NCBI GenBank assembly: GCA_001599755.1
Contig: BCHX01000004.1
Span: forward strand, 5,022,001 to 5,086,000
Origin: Gliomastix tumulicola
Lineage: Eukaryota > Ascomycota > Sordariomycetes > Hypocreales > Bionectriaceae
DNA length: 64,000 nucleotides
Direction: 5' to 3'
The translations under genes and the position numbers were made by a program. Positions 1-11,200 of this stretch are shown one piece after another (position 1 is the first letter of the stretch; each line of letters starts with the position of its first letter). The notes below the pieces were generated by a model. It saw only the letters and a program-made list of their open reading frames with translations. It was not told the origin of the DNA and made no database searches.

Positions 1-709
1 CCTGCTCGCCCTTGCGCTTGGCCTCGCCCACGGTACCGCGCAGCTGGGCCTCGGCGACGTCGATGCGCGCCTGGTTGGTGGCGCCCTCGTGGGCCTTGCG
101 CGCGAGCGACTCGAAGTAGACCGAGTTGGGGGCGTCGCGCAGCTCCTTGACGTTGGCGTTCCAGATCTTGAGGCCCAGCTGGTTGAGCTCGCCCTGGATG
201 TTGCGGAAGATGCGACGCTTGAAGACCTCGCGCTCCGTGAAGATCTCCTCCATGGTCATGCTCGAGACCAGCACGCGCGTCTCACCCTCGATGATGCCCT
301 TGACGATGCTCTCGACGTGCGAGTTCTGCTCCGAGCGCGCGCTGGAGCCCGAGTCGGCGAGCAGCATCGCGTACTTCATCAGCGAGTCGCCGCGGTCCTC
401 GCGGTCGGCGTCGTACTCGTCCACGGCGGACTCGTCCGGCACGGGCGCGCCGCCCCGGCCCTTCTGGTGCGTCTTGTTGGCGCCGCGCTGGTTGACGTCC
501 GGGCCGACGGTGAAGACGACGGGCAGCTTGAAGAGCAGCTTCTCGCGCGTCATCGCCTGGAGGTCCATGGCGTAGTCGCGCGGCTGCACGCTGAAGCGCG
601 TGCATCGCTGGAGCGGCCACACCCACGTCGACTTGGTGATCTTGACCGTGGGGATGCCCATGCCAGTGATGGCGAGGTACTCATCGGGGGCAGAGATTCT
701 GTAGGACAT
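1..709 (-). CDS. Flotillin-like SPFH-domain protein (5' part, runs off left edge)
   Basis: Flotillins are lipid-raft scaffold proteins attached to the cytosolic face of the plasma membrane or endosomes; fungal homologues mark sterol-rich plasma-membrane domains. The reading frame opens at an ATG at 709-707 (MSYRISAPDEYLAITGMG) and stays open without an intron for 236 codons to the window edge, so the 3' part is missing. The visible part is the SPFH/Band 7 region: an ALVVWPLQRC-like segment (WVWPLQRCTRF), a conserved FTVGPDVNQRG stretch, GIIEGETRVLVSSMTMEEIF and FTEREVFKRRIFRNIQ, then the start of the EA-rich flotillin coiled coil (RIDVAEAQLRGTVGEAKRK). A short acidic linker rich in Gly, Asp and Glu (residues about 85-110) interrupts the SPFH fold. 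The assignment to flotillin, rather than prohibitin or stomatin, rests on this coiled-coil beginning and on overall similarity recalled for fungal flotillins. Confidence 0.9.
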   Translation of the reverse strand, partial: MSYRISAPDEYLAITGMGIPTVKITKSTWVWPLQRCTRFSVQPRDYAMDLQAMTREKLLFKLPVVFTVGPDVNQRGANKTHQKGRGGAPVPDESAVDEYDADREDRGDSLMKYAMLLADSGSSARSEQNSHVESIVKGIIEGETRVLVSSMTMEEIFTEREVFKRRIFRNIQGELNQLGLKIWNANVKELRDAPNSVYFESLARKAHEGATNQARIDVAEAQLRGTVGEAKRKGEQ

Positions 710-2687
710 CGTGGCGGTGGTAGAGGTGAAAGTGGTAGTGGTCTTAGTGGTGTTGGAGTGCGGGCTGCGATTGGTGATGCGCGTGTGTGTGTGTGCGTGT
801 GTTGATGAAGGAGCGCAGAAGATGAAGAAAGTAAAGTCGCTGTTGAGATAGCGGCAGAAATGAGGGGATGTGGCTGTGTTTGTTTGCTCTGTGAACGGTG
901 AACGGTGGCTGGTTGATTGGTTGGTTGGTCTGCCTGCCTCCTGTGCGAAGGGCAGCAAAATCCAATTGGTGGTGTTGTGTTATTGGTTGGCTACGTGGAT
1001 GGAGATTGTGTCACAAGAGTTACAGACACACGGGGGGGACAGCCACATCTTAAATAGACGATCGGATCGTCATCACATGAGTCACCGACACAGATGAATG
1101 TGCAGCTTGTTGTTGCCCGGCTAGAAAGGCAGGGCTGAAGCATACCGCCTGGGTTCTAACTCCAGCCACTCCGTGTTCTCGGCGCACCAGCGGCGCGGGG
1201 GGACAAAAGATGGCCCATAATGAGCAGTGAACACCTCCGGGACGGTGCCATGGAGCAGTCCTTCAGCCTTTTCCGGGGCCGTGCATGGGCTTGGCACCAG
1301 GTCGGGCAGCAAATGGGAGACTGCCAATGAAGCGCCAGGGAGGCGCAGCAGAGAAAGTGTGCTGATGTGCGTGCTGTGTCCGTGCCGGTTCCGTCCAGTC
1401 CTGGGGGGACGCGTGAGTCGCTGTAGACAGTCCGTATTGCCACCGGGGCTTTTCCAGTCTGTGTTCGTCGAAATAGAGGTGCTCGAAAGGCAGTAGATCT
1501 CACAATGGGATGGAAATCATGCCACTCAAGCAGTGCTGGAATTGCGCTGAGGTCAAGCTGGCTCGCGTCTCGCTTCTGCGACAGACACCGCGTATCCACT
1601 GTAAAGTGGGGCCTTCTCCATTGCGCTGTCACGTGCGCTCCGCAGTGAACTTTGTAGCGCCACTTTACAGCGCCCGAGCCCTGTTATTTCCTCGCTAAAT
1701 CCTCTGTATGAGCCGATCACCCAGCCGAATCAATACTGCAGTCACACGCTCACCTCAAATTTGCAGTCCAACGGATCAAGTATTCTGTCACTCACGCCCC
1801 TGTGAGCCTCACTGAGGATCCAACTTCAAATGCGCCCCAACCTCCCCACTGCAGTCCCATTGACAGGCGCCCGCGTGACCCTCCCGGGCGCCCATTCTTT
1901 GCTTCTAGAAGGTCTGCCTAGCGCTTGGACCACTGGGCATTTATTTGATTGAATACTAATCGTGACCGCAGTGGTAATGACTGTGCCGTTGAGGATTCCC
2001 ATCCCGGGGATAAGAAGGCCGTTGAAGTCGCGAAGGGATGGATGGGTGTTTTGACTGGGCGTATTGGCTTTAGGCACACACGCAGAAAGTGTGGCAGTGC
2101 AGGGCGCTGTCACTGCCTAAATTGGATGCATGGCATTGGGCATGGCATTGGCATGGGGAGACGAGATGCATCCCTTTTGATGCCGCAGTAAATGACATGC
2201 TCGAAACAGGCAGCTGGATTCAACTGCCCAGCCCATCAAGGTTGCATCATAATCTGAATGTCTGTCCCGTGACTCGTTATCAGTCAGTATCAGTGACAGT
2301 GCTGAGGCTGAGGCTGAAATGTCCACTGGAACACCCCCGCCACGACGCCCAAAAACTCTCCCCACCTCCATTTTCCATCACCAACCTCGGACACTGAATT
2401 CAGACAAAGTCACCAAAGTCACCTCATGCTTGGCAGGCATCACCACACGCATTCCCGACCATTCTTGGCGCCTATTTGTCTCGTGACTTCGCCACATTCA
2501 CTATTGGCTTGGACGCTGCAGTCATCGTTCTCCTGATTGCACGAACAGGTCAGACAAGCTCGTGTTCGTTGACGGTCACAGGTTCATCCTGAAACGTCAG
2601 CGGTCCATTCACCTCAACCGTCACGAACATCCACACCTGCCTCATCACGGTAATCACGCATCCGAGACTATCATCGTCATCATCATC
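710..2687. other. Divergent intergenic region, flotillin / PPxY protein
   Basis: This 2 kb gap separates two divergently transcribed genes and should hold both promoters. On the flotillin side there is a GT microsatellite (about 783-803) and several CCAAT pentamers on the minus strand (rc at 916-920 and 982-986). An 11-bp perfect inverted repeat lies at 1599-1609 and 1660-1670. Open frames here are short, overlap on both strands and show no recognisable protein features. Confidence 0.5.
1599..1670. repeat. 11-bp perfect inverted repeat with 50-bp spacer
   Basis: CTGTAAAGTGG at 1599-1609 is exactly inverted as CCACTTTACAG at 1660-1670. The spacer contains the palindrome CACGTG at about 1630. 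It could be a hairpin or a dyad operator; no flanking target-site duplication was seen. Confidence 0.5.
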
Positions 2688-3440
2688 ATGTCCAAAGACA
2701 CCTTCACCGACCGCCTCGACGACCTTCCGCCGCCATACACTCCCACGGCCTCGACATCCGCACAGGGAGGAGACTCATCAGACCCCTCGTTCCTCACTGC
2801 GCATCTGCAGAATCTCCGCGCCCAGGCCGACATCGCGCGCGACGTCGACGACAGCCGTCTCCTGTCTCGTATCAGCGACGCCGTCGAGGGCCTCCTGACG
2901 TCCGTCCTCGCGAAGCCCCGGCGCCAGCAAACGCCGCTGAGGATCATCGAGGCCGTGGCCGTGCCGGGGGAGATCATAGCACCGACGTGGACGCTGAGCG
3001 ACGATGGGAGGGAGTCTGGGAGGATCGCGAGAGTCGTGAGGGTCAGCACGCGGGACGAGGGCAAGGGCGGCGCGGGCGGAGATAAGAAGGGGGGGGCACA
3101 CGACACCAACGACGAGGACTCGTCGATCAGGGAGTCACTGAGCAAGGGCTTCGACGACTGGGGTCGCTGGAGCGATGACGGCGAGGACGAGGGGGAAGGG
3201 TTGGGGGGCGCGTCGTGGTGGAGTGACGAGAGGCTCGCCCGACGACTGGCTGGCTTCCTGCAGCCGATTCAGCCGCCTTCAAGGTCGTCCAACGCGGGGC
3301 CTTCGTCTGCGGCGGCGAGAATCGACGAGGCCGTGTCGATGGCGACCCGCGTCGAGGAGGTGACGCTGCGCCGGGAGAACGAGATGGGTCTGTGGGAGAG
3401 CAAGACGGGCTGGGCCATCGTGGTGCGGTTCCGGATGTGA
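2688..3440 (+). CDS. Uncharacterised 250-residue protein with N-terminal PPPY motif
   Basis: I do not recognise this protein. It is a single open frame of 250 residues. The ATG at 2688 is chosen over an upstream in-frame codon at 2562 because the intervening residues (a His-rich stretch) look like translated leader. The N-terminus carries LPPPYTPTAS, a PPxY motif of the kind bound by WW domains of Rsp5-type ubiquitin ligases. A helical segment follows (residues about 35-75, LRAQADIARDVDDSRLLSRI and an amphipathic continuation), then a Gly/Asp/Lys-rich low-complexity region (about 125-180) and an ordered C-terminal part ending WESKTGWAIVVRFRM. There is no signal peptide or membrane segment. 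Base composition matches the neighbours. Function is unknown; the WW-ligand reading is an inference from one short motif. Confidence 0.72.
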   Translation: MSKDTFTDRLDDLPPPYTPTASTSAQGGDSSDPSFLTAHLQNLRAQADIARDVDDSRLLSRISDAVEGLLTSVLAKPRRQQTPLRIIEAVAVPGEIIAPTWTLSDDGRESGRIARVVRVSTRDEGKGGAGGDKKGGAHDTNDEDSSIRESLSKGFDDWGRWSDDGEDEGEGLGGASWWSDERLARRLAGFLQPIQPPSRSSNAGPSSAAARIDEAVSMATRVEEVTLRRENEMGLWESKTGWAIVVRFRM

Positions 3441-4197
3441 ACGAACTTGGATGTGAGGAGCCATGGGCGTGTTCTATGGGCTGGTGAGAGAGATAGGAGC
3501 AGCCGAGGCAGGCGAACGTGGAGGCACGGAGGCATGGAGGCAGCCTTCGAGCTACAGGACACGCAAAGCTCACATCGGGGAGCCTTCTCCGCCACCGCTT
3601 TCATCCTACCAATTATTGTCCTTTCCCACCTCTTCCTCCTCTTCTTCCTTCTCCAGACTCCCAAGGGCAACTTATCAACATGTGGGGACAGATGTCATCC
3701 TCCGCGGATCAGGGTTTCTAGGACTCCAAGACCCCTAGCCGAGCCATAGGGAAGCCGCGGGGTAAACGAGAGTGTCATTTCGACAGAGAGGATCTAGAAC
3801 CAAGATCTAGAACACATGAATCCCGCATAGATAGCAGCATCCTCCAGATAGTTCCGCGCATCTCCTTAGCCCAGCCAATCGCAAGGCTCCCCACGACCGG
3901 TTTTCGTCACGGGGAAGCCTCTTCCGTCGGCTGATAGAATATAACCGGTAGCCGCGCGAATAGCATCACTATATCCCCAGATTGCTGAAGACCGTGAAAG
4001 TAGGCGTAGTTATGCGAACCCATGACTACGATGCTCTAATGGCCGAATTAACCGTGAAGCGATGGGCGAAGTGGACCAACCCCAGGACTCCCGCGACCGA
4101 GTATAAAGAGGCCTGGTGAGGAGCGGCAGGACCGCATGACGATCATAGCCCTAAACGACCACTTATCGTCTTAGCACCCAAGCCCTTGGCAGCTGTC
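3441..4197. promoter_or_regulatory. Promoter region of the CBM1-GH43 gene
   Basis: No gene is seen here. A TATA-like TATAAA lies at 4102-4107, about 90 bp before the GH43 start codon. TTAGCC (3866-3871), the reverse of the GGCTAA core bound by XlnR/Xyr1-type xylanase activators, sits next to a CCAAT box (3875-3879). A second related CTAGCC lies near 3735. These are pattern matches only; short motifs like these occur by chance. Confidence 0.4.
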
Positions 4198-6136
4198 ATG
4201 ATAAGGCTCCAGGAACTCGCCGTCGCCGCTGTGACGTTCGTCGCTGCGGCCTTGGCTCAGCAGACAGCGTATGGCCAATGTCCGTGTCGTCCTTGGAGCA
4301 CCTCCCACTACGCCCCCTCACATACCTTTCTGATGCTGATATGTTGTTAAGGTGGCGGTTCTGGCTGGACAGGCCCGACTATATGTGTCTCAGGATACTG
4401 CTGCACCGTGCAGAACGAGTGGTACTCCCAGTGCACTCCTGGTAGCTGCAACGGTGGTGGTGGTGGTGGTGGTGGTGGTGGCGTCGTCACAACCACGACA
4501 ACTGGGTCGACACCTGCAGCGACGGGCACCTTTACGAACCCCGTTCTATGGGAAGATCTAGCGGACAACGATGTCTTCCGCGTAGGGGACGGTGCGTACC
4601 ATCCTGTTACCCTGAGCGAGGGTGACTAGCCACGAGAGCCATCAGCCTGACAAGCGACGCAGCATACTACTACACGGCATCAACGATGCACTACTCCCCC
4701 GGCGCCCCGGTCCTGCAGTCCTACGACCTCGTCAACTGGCAGTACATCGGCCACGCCGTGCCCACGCTCAGCTGGAGCACCAAGTACGACCTCACAGGCG
4801 GGCAGCGCGCCTACGTCAAGGGCATCTGGGCGTCGACCATGCGCTACCGCAAGTCGAACAACCTCTGGTACTGGGTCGGCTGCATCGAGTTCGGCAAGAC
4901 GTACGTCTACACGGCGTCGTCGCCCTCGGGTCCCTGGACGCAGAGGGCGACCATCAACACGTGCTACTACGACGCGGGCCTGCTCATCGACGACGACGAT
5001 ACGATGTACGTGGCGTATGGCAACTCGCAGATCAGCGTGGCGCAGCTCTCTGCGGACGGGTTCAGCCAGGTGCGCACGCAGCAGGTGTACACGACGCCGT
5101 CGAGCATCGGGACACTCGAGGGGTCGCGCTTCTACAAGCGGAACGGCCAGTACTACATCTTCCTGACGCGTCCGGCGAACGGGCAGTACATCCTCAAGGC
5201 GTCGAGCGTCTTTGGGTCGTACGCCGTCAAGCAGGTGGCGCTGAACATGCCCTCGCCGGTGTCTGGCAGCGGCTACCCTCACCAGGGGAGCTTGGTGGAC
5301 ACGCCGAGTGGTAGCTGGTACTACATGGCGTTTATCGACGCGTAAGAGATGTCGCATCTGATGCTGGTAGGATGTGCTAGACTAACAACTCGTCCAGGTA
5401 CCCCGGTGGTCGCGTGCCGGTCCTTGCACCAGTCACCTGGGGCAGCGACGGATACCCAACCATCACCACCGTCAACGGCGGCTGGTCCTCGTCCTATCCC
5501 TACCCAGCAGCCCGCCGCGACGTCACGCCTACCACCGGCACGGACCGCTTCACCGGCTCGAGCCTCAGCCACATCTGGGAATGGAACCACAACCCGGACA
5601 CGTCCAAGTTCACCCTCAGCAACGGCCTCAAGCTGTCCACGGCCACCGTCACCGTCGACCTCTACAGCGCGCGCAACACGCTCACGCGCCGCATCCACGG
5701 CGGGCAGGGCTCGGGCACCCTCGAGCTCGACTTCACCAACATGGCCGACGGCGACCGCGCGGGGCTCGCGCTGCTGCGAGACTCGTCCGCCTGGGTGGGC
5801 ATCAAGCGCGACGGGAGCAGCTACACTGTGTCGTTGGTGAACAGCATCACGATGAACTCGGACTGGACGACGGCCAACACGGGCGTCACGCCGAACAGTG
5901 TGTCCATCTCGGCGAGGAAGGTCTGGCTGCGCATCCAGGCGGATATCCGGCCCGGGGGCACGAAGAACGCGCAGTTCTACTGGTCGACGGACGGGGGCAG
6001 CTTCACGCAGATTGGGGGGAGCTTTGCGATGAAGACGGAGTGGCAGTTCTTCATGGGGTACCGGTATGGCATCTTCAACTATGCGACCAAGGCGCTGGGT
6101 GGCTCTGTCGTCGTCAATTCCTTCACGAGCGCCTAG
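4198..6136 (+). CDS. Secreted CBM1-GH43 glycoside hydrolase with C-terminal concanavalin-like domain
   Basis: Predicted extracellular arabinofuranosidase/xylosidase-type enzyme of 579 residues. Four exons are inferred: 4198-4279, 4352-4591, 4663-5341 and 5398-6136; all three introns (72, 71, 56 bp) have GT-AG ends and restore one frame. Order of parts: signal peptide (about residues 1-20, MIRLQELAVAAVTFVAAALA), a family 1 cellulose-binding module starting YGQCGGSGWTGPT, a poly-Gly linker followed by Thr-rich spacer, a five-bladed GH43 domain beginning TNPVLWEDLADNDVF (candidate base Asp) with LEGSRFYKR carrying the candidate acid Glu, and a C-terminal beta-sandwich as in the GH43_C2 xylosidase group. 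The CBM1 has an extra Cys (GYCC). The Gly linker is encoded by a (GGT)n tract. Substrate specificity within GH43 cannot be read from sequence alone. Confidence 0.9.
4453..4481 (+). repeat. (GGT)n trinucleotide microsatellite in coding sequence
   Basis: Nine GGT units followed by GGC encode the poly-Gly linker between the CBM1 and the GH43 domain. Length changes would alter linker length without shifting the frame. Confidence 0.9.
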
Positions 6137-6778
6137 TTAGGGTCTTGATGGGGGTCTGATGGCTCTACATTAAGCCGTACAGAAAGAAGTGTCGTATTCT
6201 GAGCTGGAATGAATGGTAGAATTTTCTACTACATCACTTGAAGAATTCAGTCGTGCAAAATTTGACCTCACCCGCACGTATATTGTCCCCCCCCCTATAA
6301 GCACGCTTCTAGAATTCTCCCGAAGAAACCTGACTCGCAAGTCCGCCCCTCGTTGCATCTTCGGAGCTTTTACCAACGCCGTCACAAGGCCCCAATGACG
6401 TGATGAATCCGGCCCATCAGCACCCAATCGATCGGCCTCCGGAGCGATAGTCTGGACCGGGCGGCAGACTAGATCAGTGCTAAAGCGGGGGAGCCGAGGC
6501 AAGTCTTGGGTTTTTCCCTCGACGGCATTTGTAATCTGCGTTATCTGCCCTGTCAAATTCTTTTCCCGTCTTTGTTTCTGGGTGGTGGCGGGGTGGTATT
6601 TAGCTGGGCGATCTACCGCTTCCATCCGTGGTGTGATGTGACACCAAAGGTCATACATATCCTCATATTATACCACCCCTACCTGAGGCATACTGTAATC
6701 TCACCCCTGCACAATACATCCCCTCCATCCCTCCCACATTCCAGCTTATCCTATCACCCTCCCCTCCCAACCGCAGCC
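6137..6778. other. Intergenic region upstream of MDR reductase
   Basis: The 642 bp hold the GH43 3' flank and the reductase promoter and leader. The last 120 bp before the start codon are C/T-rich, as in many ascomycete leaders. No gene or structured element was recognised. Confidence 0.5.
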
Positions 6779-7831
6779 ATGGCCACCTCCAACAAGAGCC
6801 TCATCTACAAGAAGACGCCCACGGCCCTGCCCGTCCCCGGCGAGCACCTCCTCGTCGAGGACCGGCCCATCGACATCACGACGCCTCCTCCCACTGGGGG
6901 TCTTGTCGTCGAGATCCTCTACTCGTCCGTCGACCCGTACATGCGCGGGCGCATGCGCGACCCCTCCGTGCCCTCCTACGCTCCCCCCTTCACGCTCGAC
7001 GAGCCGGTCCCGGGCGGCGGCGTCGCCAGGGTGCTCCTCTCGGGCGATGAGGAGGCCTTCCCCGTAGGCACGCACGTCGTGGGCATGTTCCCCATCGCCG
7101 AGTACGCGCGCGTCGACGACCCCAAGGCCGCGAGCGTGCGCAGGATCACGAACCCGCACGGCATCCAGGACCTGTCGCTCTTCATCGGCGCCCTCGGCAT
7201 GCCGGGCCTCACGGCGTGGTCGGCCCTGCACCGCATCGGCAAGCCCCAGGCCGGCGAGACCATCTTCATCAGCTCGGCCGCGGGCGCCGTCGGGCAGATC
7301 GTCGGGCAGATCGCCAAGCGCGAGGGACTCACGGTCATCGGCTCCGTCGGCAGCGACGAGAAGCTCGACTTCATCACGCGCGAGCTGGGCTTCGACGCGG
7401 GCTTCAACTACAAGACGGAGTCGCCCTTTGACGCGCTGCCCCGTCTCGCGCCCCAGGGCATCGACATCTACTTCGAGAACGTCGGCGGCGACCACCTCGA
7501 GGCCGCGCTGGCCAGCATGAACCGCCTCGGCCGCATCCCCGTCTGCGGCATGATCGCCGAGTACAACACGCCCCGCGAGCAGCAGACGGGCGTCAGGGGC
7601 CTCATGGCCATCATCGCCAAGCAGATCACCATGCAGGGCTTCCTCGTCGGCAACCCGGACTTTGGCCCCGCGTACTTCCTGGAGCACCAGCAGAAGCTGG
7701 GCCAGTGGCTGGCCGAGGGGTCCGTCAAGGCGAAGCAGTCGGTGACGGACGGCATTGACCATGCCGCTGAGGCGTTGGTCGGCATGCTCCAGGGGAAGAA
7801 CTTTGGCAAGGCTGTCATCAAGACGAGGTAG
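6779..7831 (+). CDS. NADPH-dependent MDR-superfamily reductase (leukotriene B4 12-hydroxydehydrogenase / PTGR type)
   Basis: Intronless 350-residue protein of the zinc-free medium-chain dehydrogenase/reductase branch that reduces activated C=C bonds of enones, including prostaglandin reductase, curcumin reductase and alkenal reductase. Diagnostic features are the N-terminal SSVDPYMRGRM segment, the Rossmann nucleotide motif AAGAVGQIVGQIAK, the GIDIYFENVGGDHLEA segment typical of this branch, and the C-terminal GKNFGKAVIK. No zinc-binding Cys/His set is seen. Length is normal for the family. The ATG at 6779 sits in a CAGCCATGG context at the end of a C-rich leader and matches the usual family N-terminus. 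The enzyme is probably cytosolic; its substrate cannot be inferred. The gene converges with the SYLF gene downstream, 383 bp away. Confidence 0.92.
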   Translation: MATSNKSLIYKKTPTALPVPGEHLLVEDRPIDITTPPPTGGLVVEILYSSVDPYMRGRMRDPSVPSYAPPFTLDEPVPGGGVARVLLSGDEEAFPVGTHVVGMFPIAEYARVDDPKAASVRRITNPHGIQDLSLFIGALGMPGLTAWSALHRIGKPQAGETIFISSAAGAVGQIVGQIAKREGLTVIGSVGSDEKLDFITRELGFDAGFNYKTESPFDALPRLAPQGIDIYFENVGGDHLEAALASMNRLGRIPVCGMIAEYNTPREQQTGVRGLMAIIAKQITMQGFLVGNPDFGPAYFLEHQQKLGQWLAEGSVKAKQSVTDGIDHAAEALVGMLQGKNFGKAVIKTR

Positions 7832-8214
7832 ACGGGGGGGGGGTGATATTACATGTTAGACCAGTAGAGACAGTGTGTGCACGATATCAAAGGACCGTAA
7901 TAGAACAGGACCATTTCTATATGATTTCCAGTATTCTATGAACATTCTTCATTCGTGACGCAACGAGTCTCCTAAGGGACCTCCTAGAGGAGCTCAAAAT
8001 CACCCGTCCATTCCTCATTCCTTTGCCGATGCCGTTCTTTCGCAAACCAGGATCGTTGACCGTAACGCCGGCTTTTCAAATCTGACAATCCATAACTTTT
8101 CATGTTCTGGTGATAGACACCCATATATTCCATGTTCAAACTGACTTGTATCCGCCCCGTGCCTGTATTCTGCCCAAATCATGCATAAGTGGTATCATTG
8201 AAACTCTCAACACA
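7832..8214. other. Convergent 3' intergenic region
   Basis: This stretch lies between the stops of the reductase (+) and the SYLF gene (-). It is AT-richer than the flanking genes, as expected for two 3' untranslated regions. A G-run (about 7834-7842) follows the reductase stop. Nothing else was seen. Confidence 0.5.
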
Positions 8215-11200
8215 TCAGTGCTGTCGGATGCCAAACGCCTCTGCCGGGTGAAGACTGTCCTCCGGGAACTTGGGCTTCACATCCATCGGCCAATTCGTCT
8301 GCGGCTCCGTCGACGGGCCAGCATCAGCATCGACAACCCCTTCCTCCTGAATCGTAGGCGGAGCCGCCGGACCACCGGGGATCGGCCCCATCACGCTGTT
8401 CCGCGCCGAGCCGTAGTCCTCGGCGGCCAGCAGAGCCTCGTGCAGGGCCTTGAGCGACTCCTTGCCCTCAGGGGCGCGCACGGCGCCGCGGAGGATCTGC
8501 TCGACGGTCACGTCGTCCTGGTAGAACTTCTTGTTCGCCTCCTTGCGCTCGATGACGACGTTGCCCTCGTAGGTCAGGCCCGCGAAGAGGCCCTTGGACT
8601 TGACGTACGAGTACACGGGCGACATGGTCACCGTGCTGCCCTGGCGGCGGTTCTTGGGCTCCTGGATGGCGAGGGGCTCGCCGTTGAGCTCAAAGGCGGG
8701 AGGCGGGCTGTTGGCCGAGTCGTCGTCTTCGGAGAGTGAGGTCTTGCGGCTGCGCTTCCCGTCACGGTCCCGGTTGTGCATGCTACCCCATTCGATAGAC
8801 CTCCCCGTGCCCCAGGGCCCAGCAGCGACGGCGACGCCTGCGCCGAGGCTGAACCGCGTGTTCATGAAGGCGCCGAGGGCCTCCTGGGTGTTGATGACGC
8901 ACACGCAGTCGAAGATATCAACGCCCGCAGCGACACCGGCGCCGAAGGACTGGAGCTGGATCGCGGACGGAGGACTCCATGAGCCGTCGTGAAGACGAGC
9001 AACAACGATACCCGATCCCGTCGATTCGCCCAGTCCCAAGCCCACGCGCAGCGTCGTGAAGATGGCCAGACCAACGGCCTTCTGCAGGAGCTCGGGGGGG
9101 ATCCTGACCAGCTTCTTCTCGTTCCTGCTGCCGTTGCTGCTCGTAGGCTGCAGCGGCTGCAGCGGCTGCGTCGAGTCACCTGCAGACGGCGTCTCAGGCG
9201 AGAATGGCGAGGGAGTGCCGCTGGCAGGATTGGCGTACACGCCGTGCTTGCAGAAAGCACGTAGAATCCTCGCCGCCTTGTCACACTCCTTCTCGACCGT
9301 CTCCCCGACGAAGCCCGCGTGGTTGACCTTGATGGCCAGGTTGGCGATGCCCTTGTTGGCCTTGTGGCTGATCTCGGCGAAGCGGCTGCCCCATCCCTTG
9401 GACAGGGATCCCTTGCGCTTCCGCGGTGCTTTGCCGCCGGTGTCGGTCGATGATCGGGGCGAGATGGTCGTCGAGGTGAGAGACGACACGCTGGAGCTGG
9501 ATGTATGCTGGCTCGAGAGCGGGGTGAAGTCGGCCTGCGGTTGAATCTCAGGAGCCGCCGGTGCTACAGCGGTGGCAAAGCTCGCCATGGTCGCTGCGGC
9601 CAGAGCCGACGTCGAGGTTCTCGTGCTTGCCGGCGGTGTGGCAGTGCTGCTGCTCGCAGAGCTGCCAGAGACCTCGGTGTTCAGAGTAGGCAAAGGGACT
9701 CTCTTCCGTGGAATCTTGTGAGAGGGAGCTGGGACGAACGGCTCTACTTGAACAGGGTGCGAGTGCAGAGGGTTCGGCAGCTGAGTGCGGTGTTCCAGCG
9801 ATGAGTAGGAAGGGGGCTGTGCAGGCACTTCCTGCTGCTCGAGAGAGGCTGCCTTTGACGGAGGGGGCGATGGCGGGGCCTCAGTACGTGGTGATGAGGA
9901 TGGGCGGTATGTTTCAAACGGCGTCGTGTCCTGCTTCTCGTTTGGAGGCGACGGGGGCTGGGCGCTGATCCCAGCGGGAGGAAGCGGCTGAGCATCGTCG
10001 GGGAAGACGCAAGAGTATCTCTGCTGAGCTGGGACACTGCTTGTGTTCGCCCTGGGCCTGGGCACCGGAGCAGCATAAAGGCTAACCGGAGACACGGGCT
10101 CAGGCTCGTACAAATCGGAGCTTGCATCGTCGGAAGGCGACAGAGGACTCGGCGGGTCGATCTCGTACTGGTCGTTCTGGCCCGGGCGTTGGGGAAGCGG
10201 AGGCGGCGCGGGCTGGTTGGCCTCGTCGAGAAGCCAGTTCGCCGCTGCCTGGACGTTGATGCCTGATCCGTTCTCGAGCAGTCCCTTCTGCGCTTCCTCG
10301 GGGGAGAAGCCGTAGTCGACGAGCTGGGCAACGGCATGGTCAAAGTCCATACCCTCGTCCTTCTTGGACGGCTGCTCTATCAGCGTCGGCGGTGGCCCCG
10401 GTGGGGGAGGGATAAACAGAGGCGTTACGGAGGAGGAACTTGATGCTTTCACCGTAGCTGGAGGAGCATCATCGACGGGCTCGGTCATCGCCTGCGACTG
10501 AAACTCGTGTCCTTCGATCCTCAGAAAAATCGGCAGCTCCGCCAGACTGAGGCTCTCGTCGGTCGAGTTCCGGGGCGAATCATTCGAGTAATCTGACGAC
10601 GGCGGCCGCGGGAACTCAGGACCTGCGTTGCTGTCGTCGGAGAACGGCGACTGCGGATATGCAGCAGCTGAGATGATGGAATCGCGGGTCGCGAAGCTGA
10701 CGGACTTCTTGGATTTGTGCTTCGTCGGCGGTGGTCCTGGCGGCGGCTGGATCTTATCCGTTGCCGCCAGTGTAAGTCTTGAAGGGGGCGACGCTCTCGT
10801 CTGGGGAGAGGGCGTCGATGTCTGGGAAGGGGGCGATGGCGGTGACGCCCTAGATGGGAGAGAAAACGGTGGTGATGCCCTAGGCGGGAGAGAAGATAGT
10901 GGTGATGCTGCAGATTTAGGAGATGGCGGTGATGCCTCATGGGAATCAAACCACCGGGGCGCCTCCACTGGCACCTCCTGTGGCACCAGCTTCTGCACTG
11001 ATGGTGCTGAAGGGGGCTCGAACTCGAACGTCGGCGTGCTGCCTTTCCTCGTGCTGACCTCAGGCACCAGCGACGGCGCCCTCGTCCGCCCCTCCGACGC
11101 CACAGGCGGGAAGTGCATGGGTGATCGGAAGGGGATGTCAAACGGCCTCGACCCTTCCCTCCGATCCGTAGACAAGTCGAGGGGATTGGGCGGCGGACGA

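Noticed and set aside
6746..7762. 338-codon minus-strand open frame opposite the MDR reductase
   Set aside because: Shadow frame of a gene with strong codon bias; no family features.
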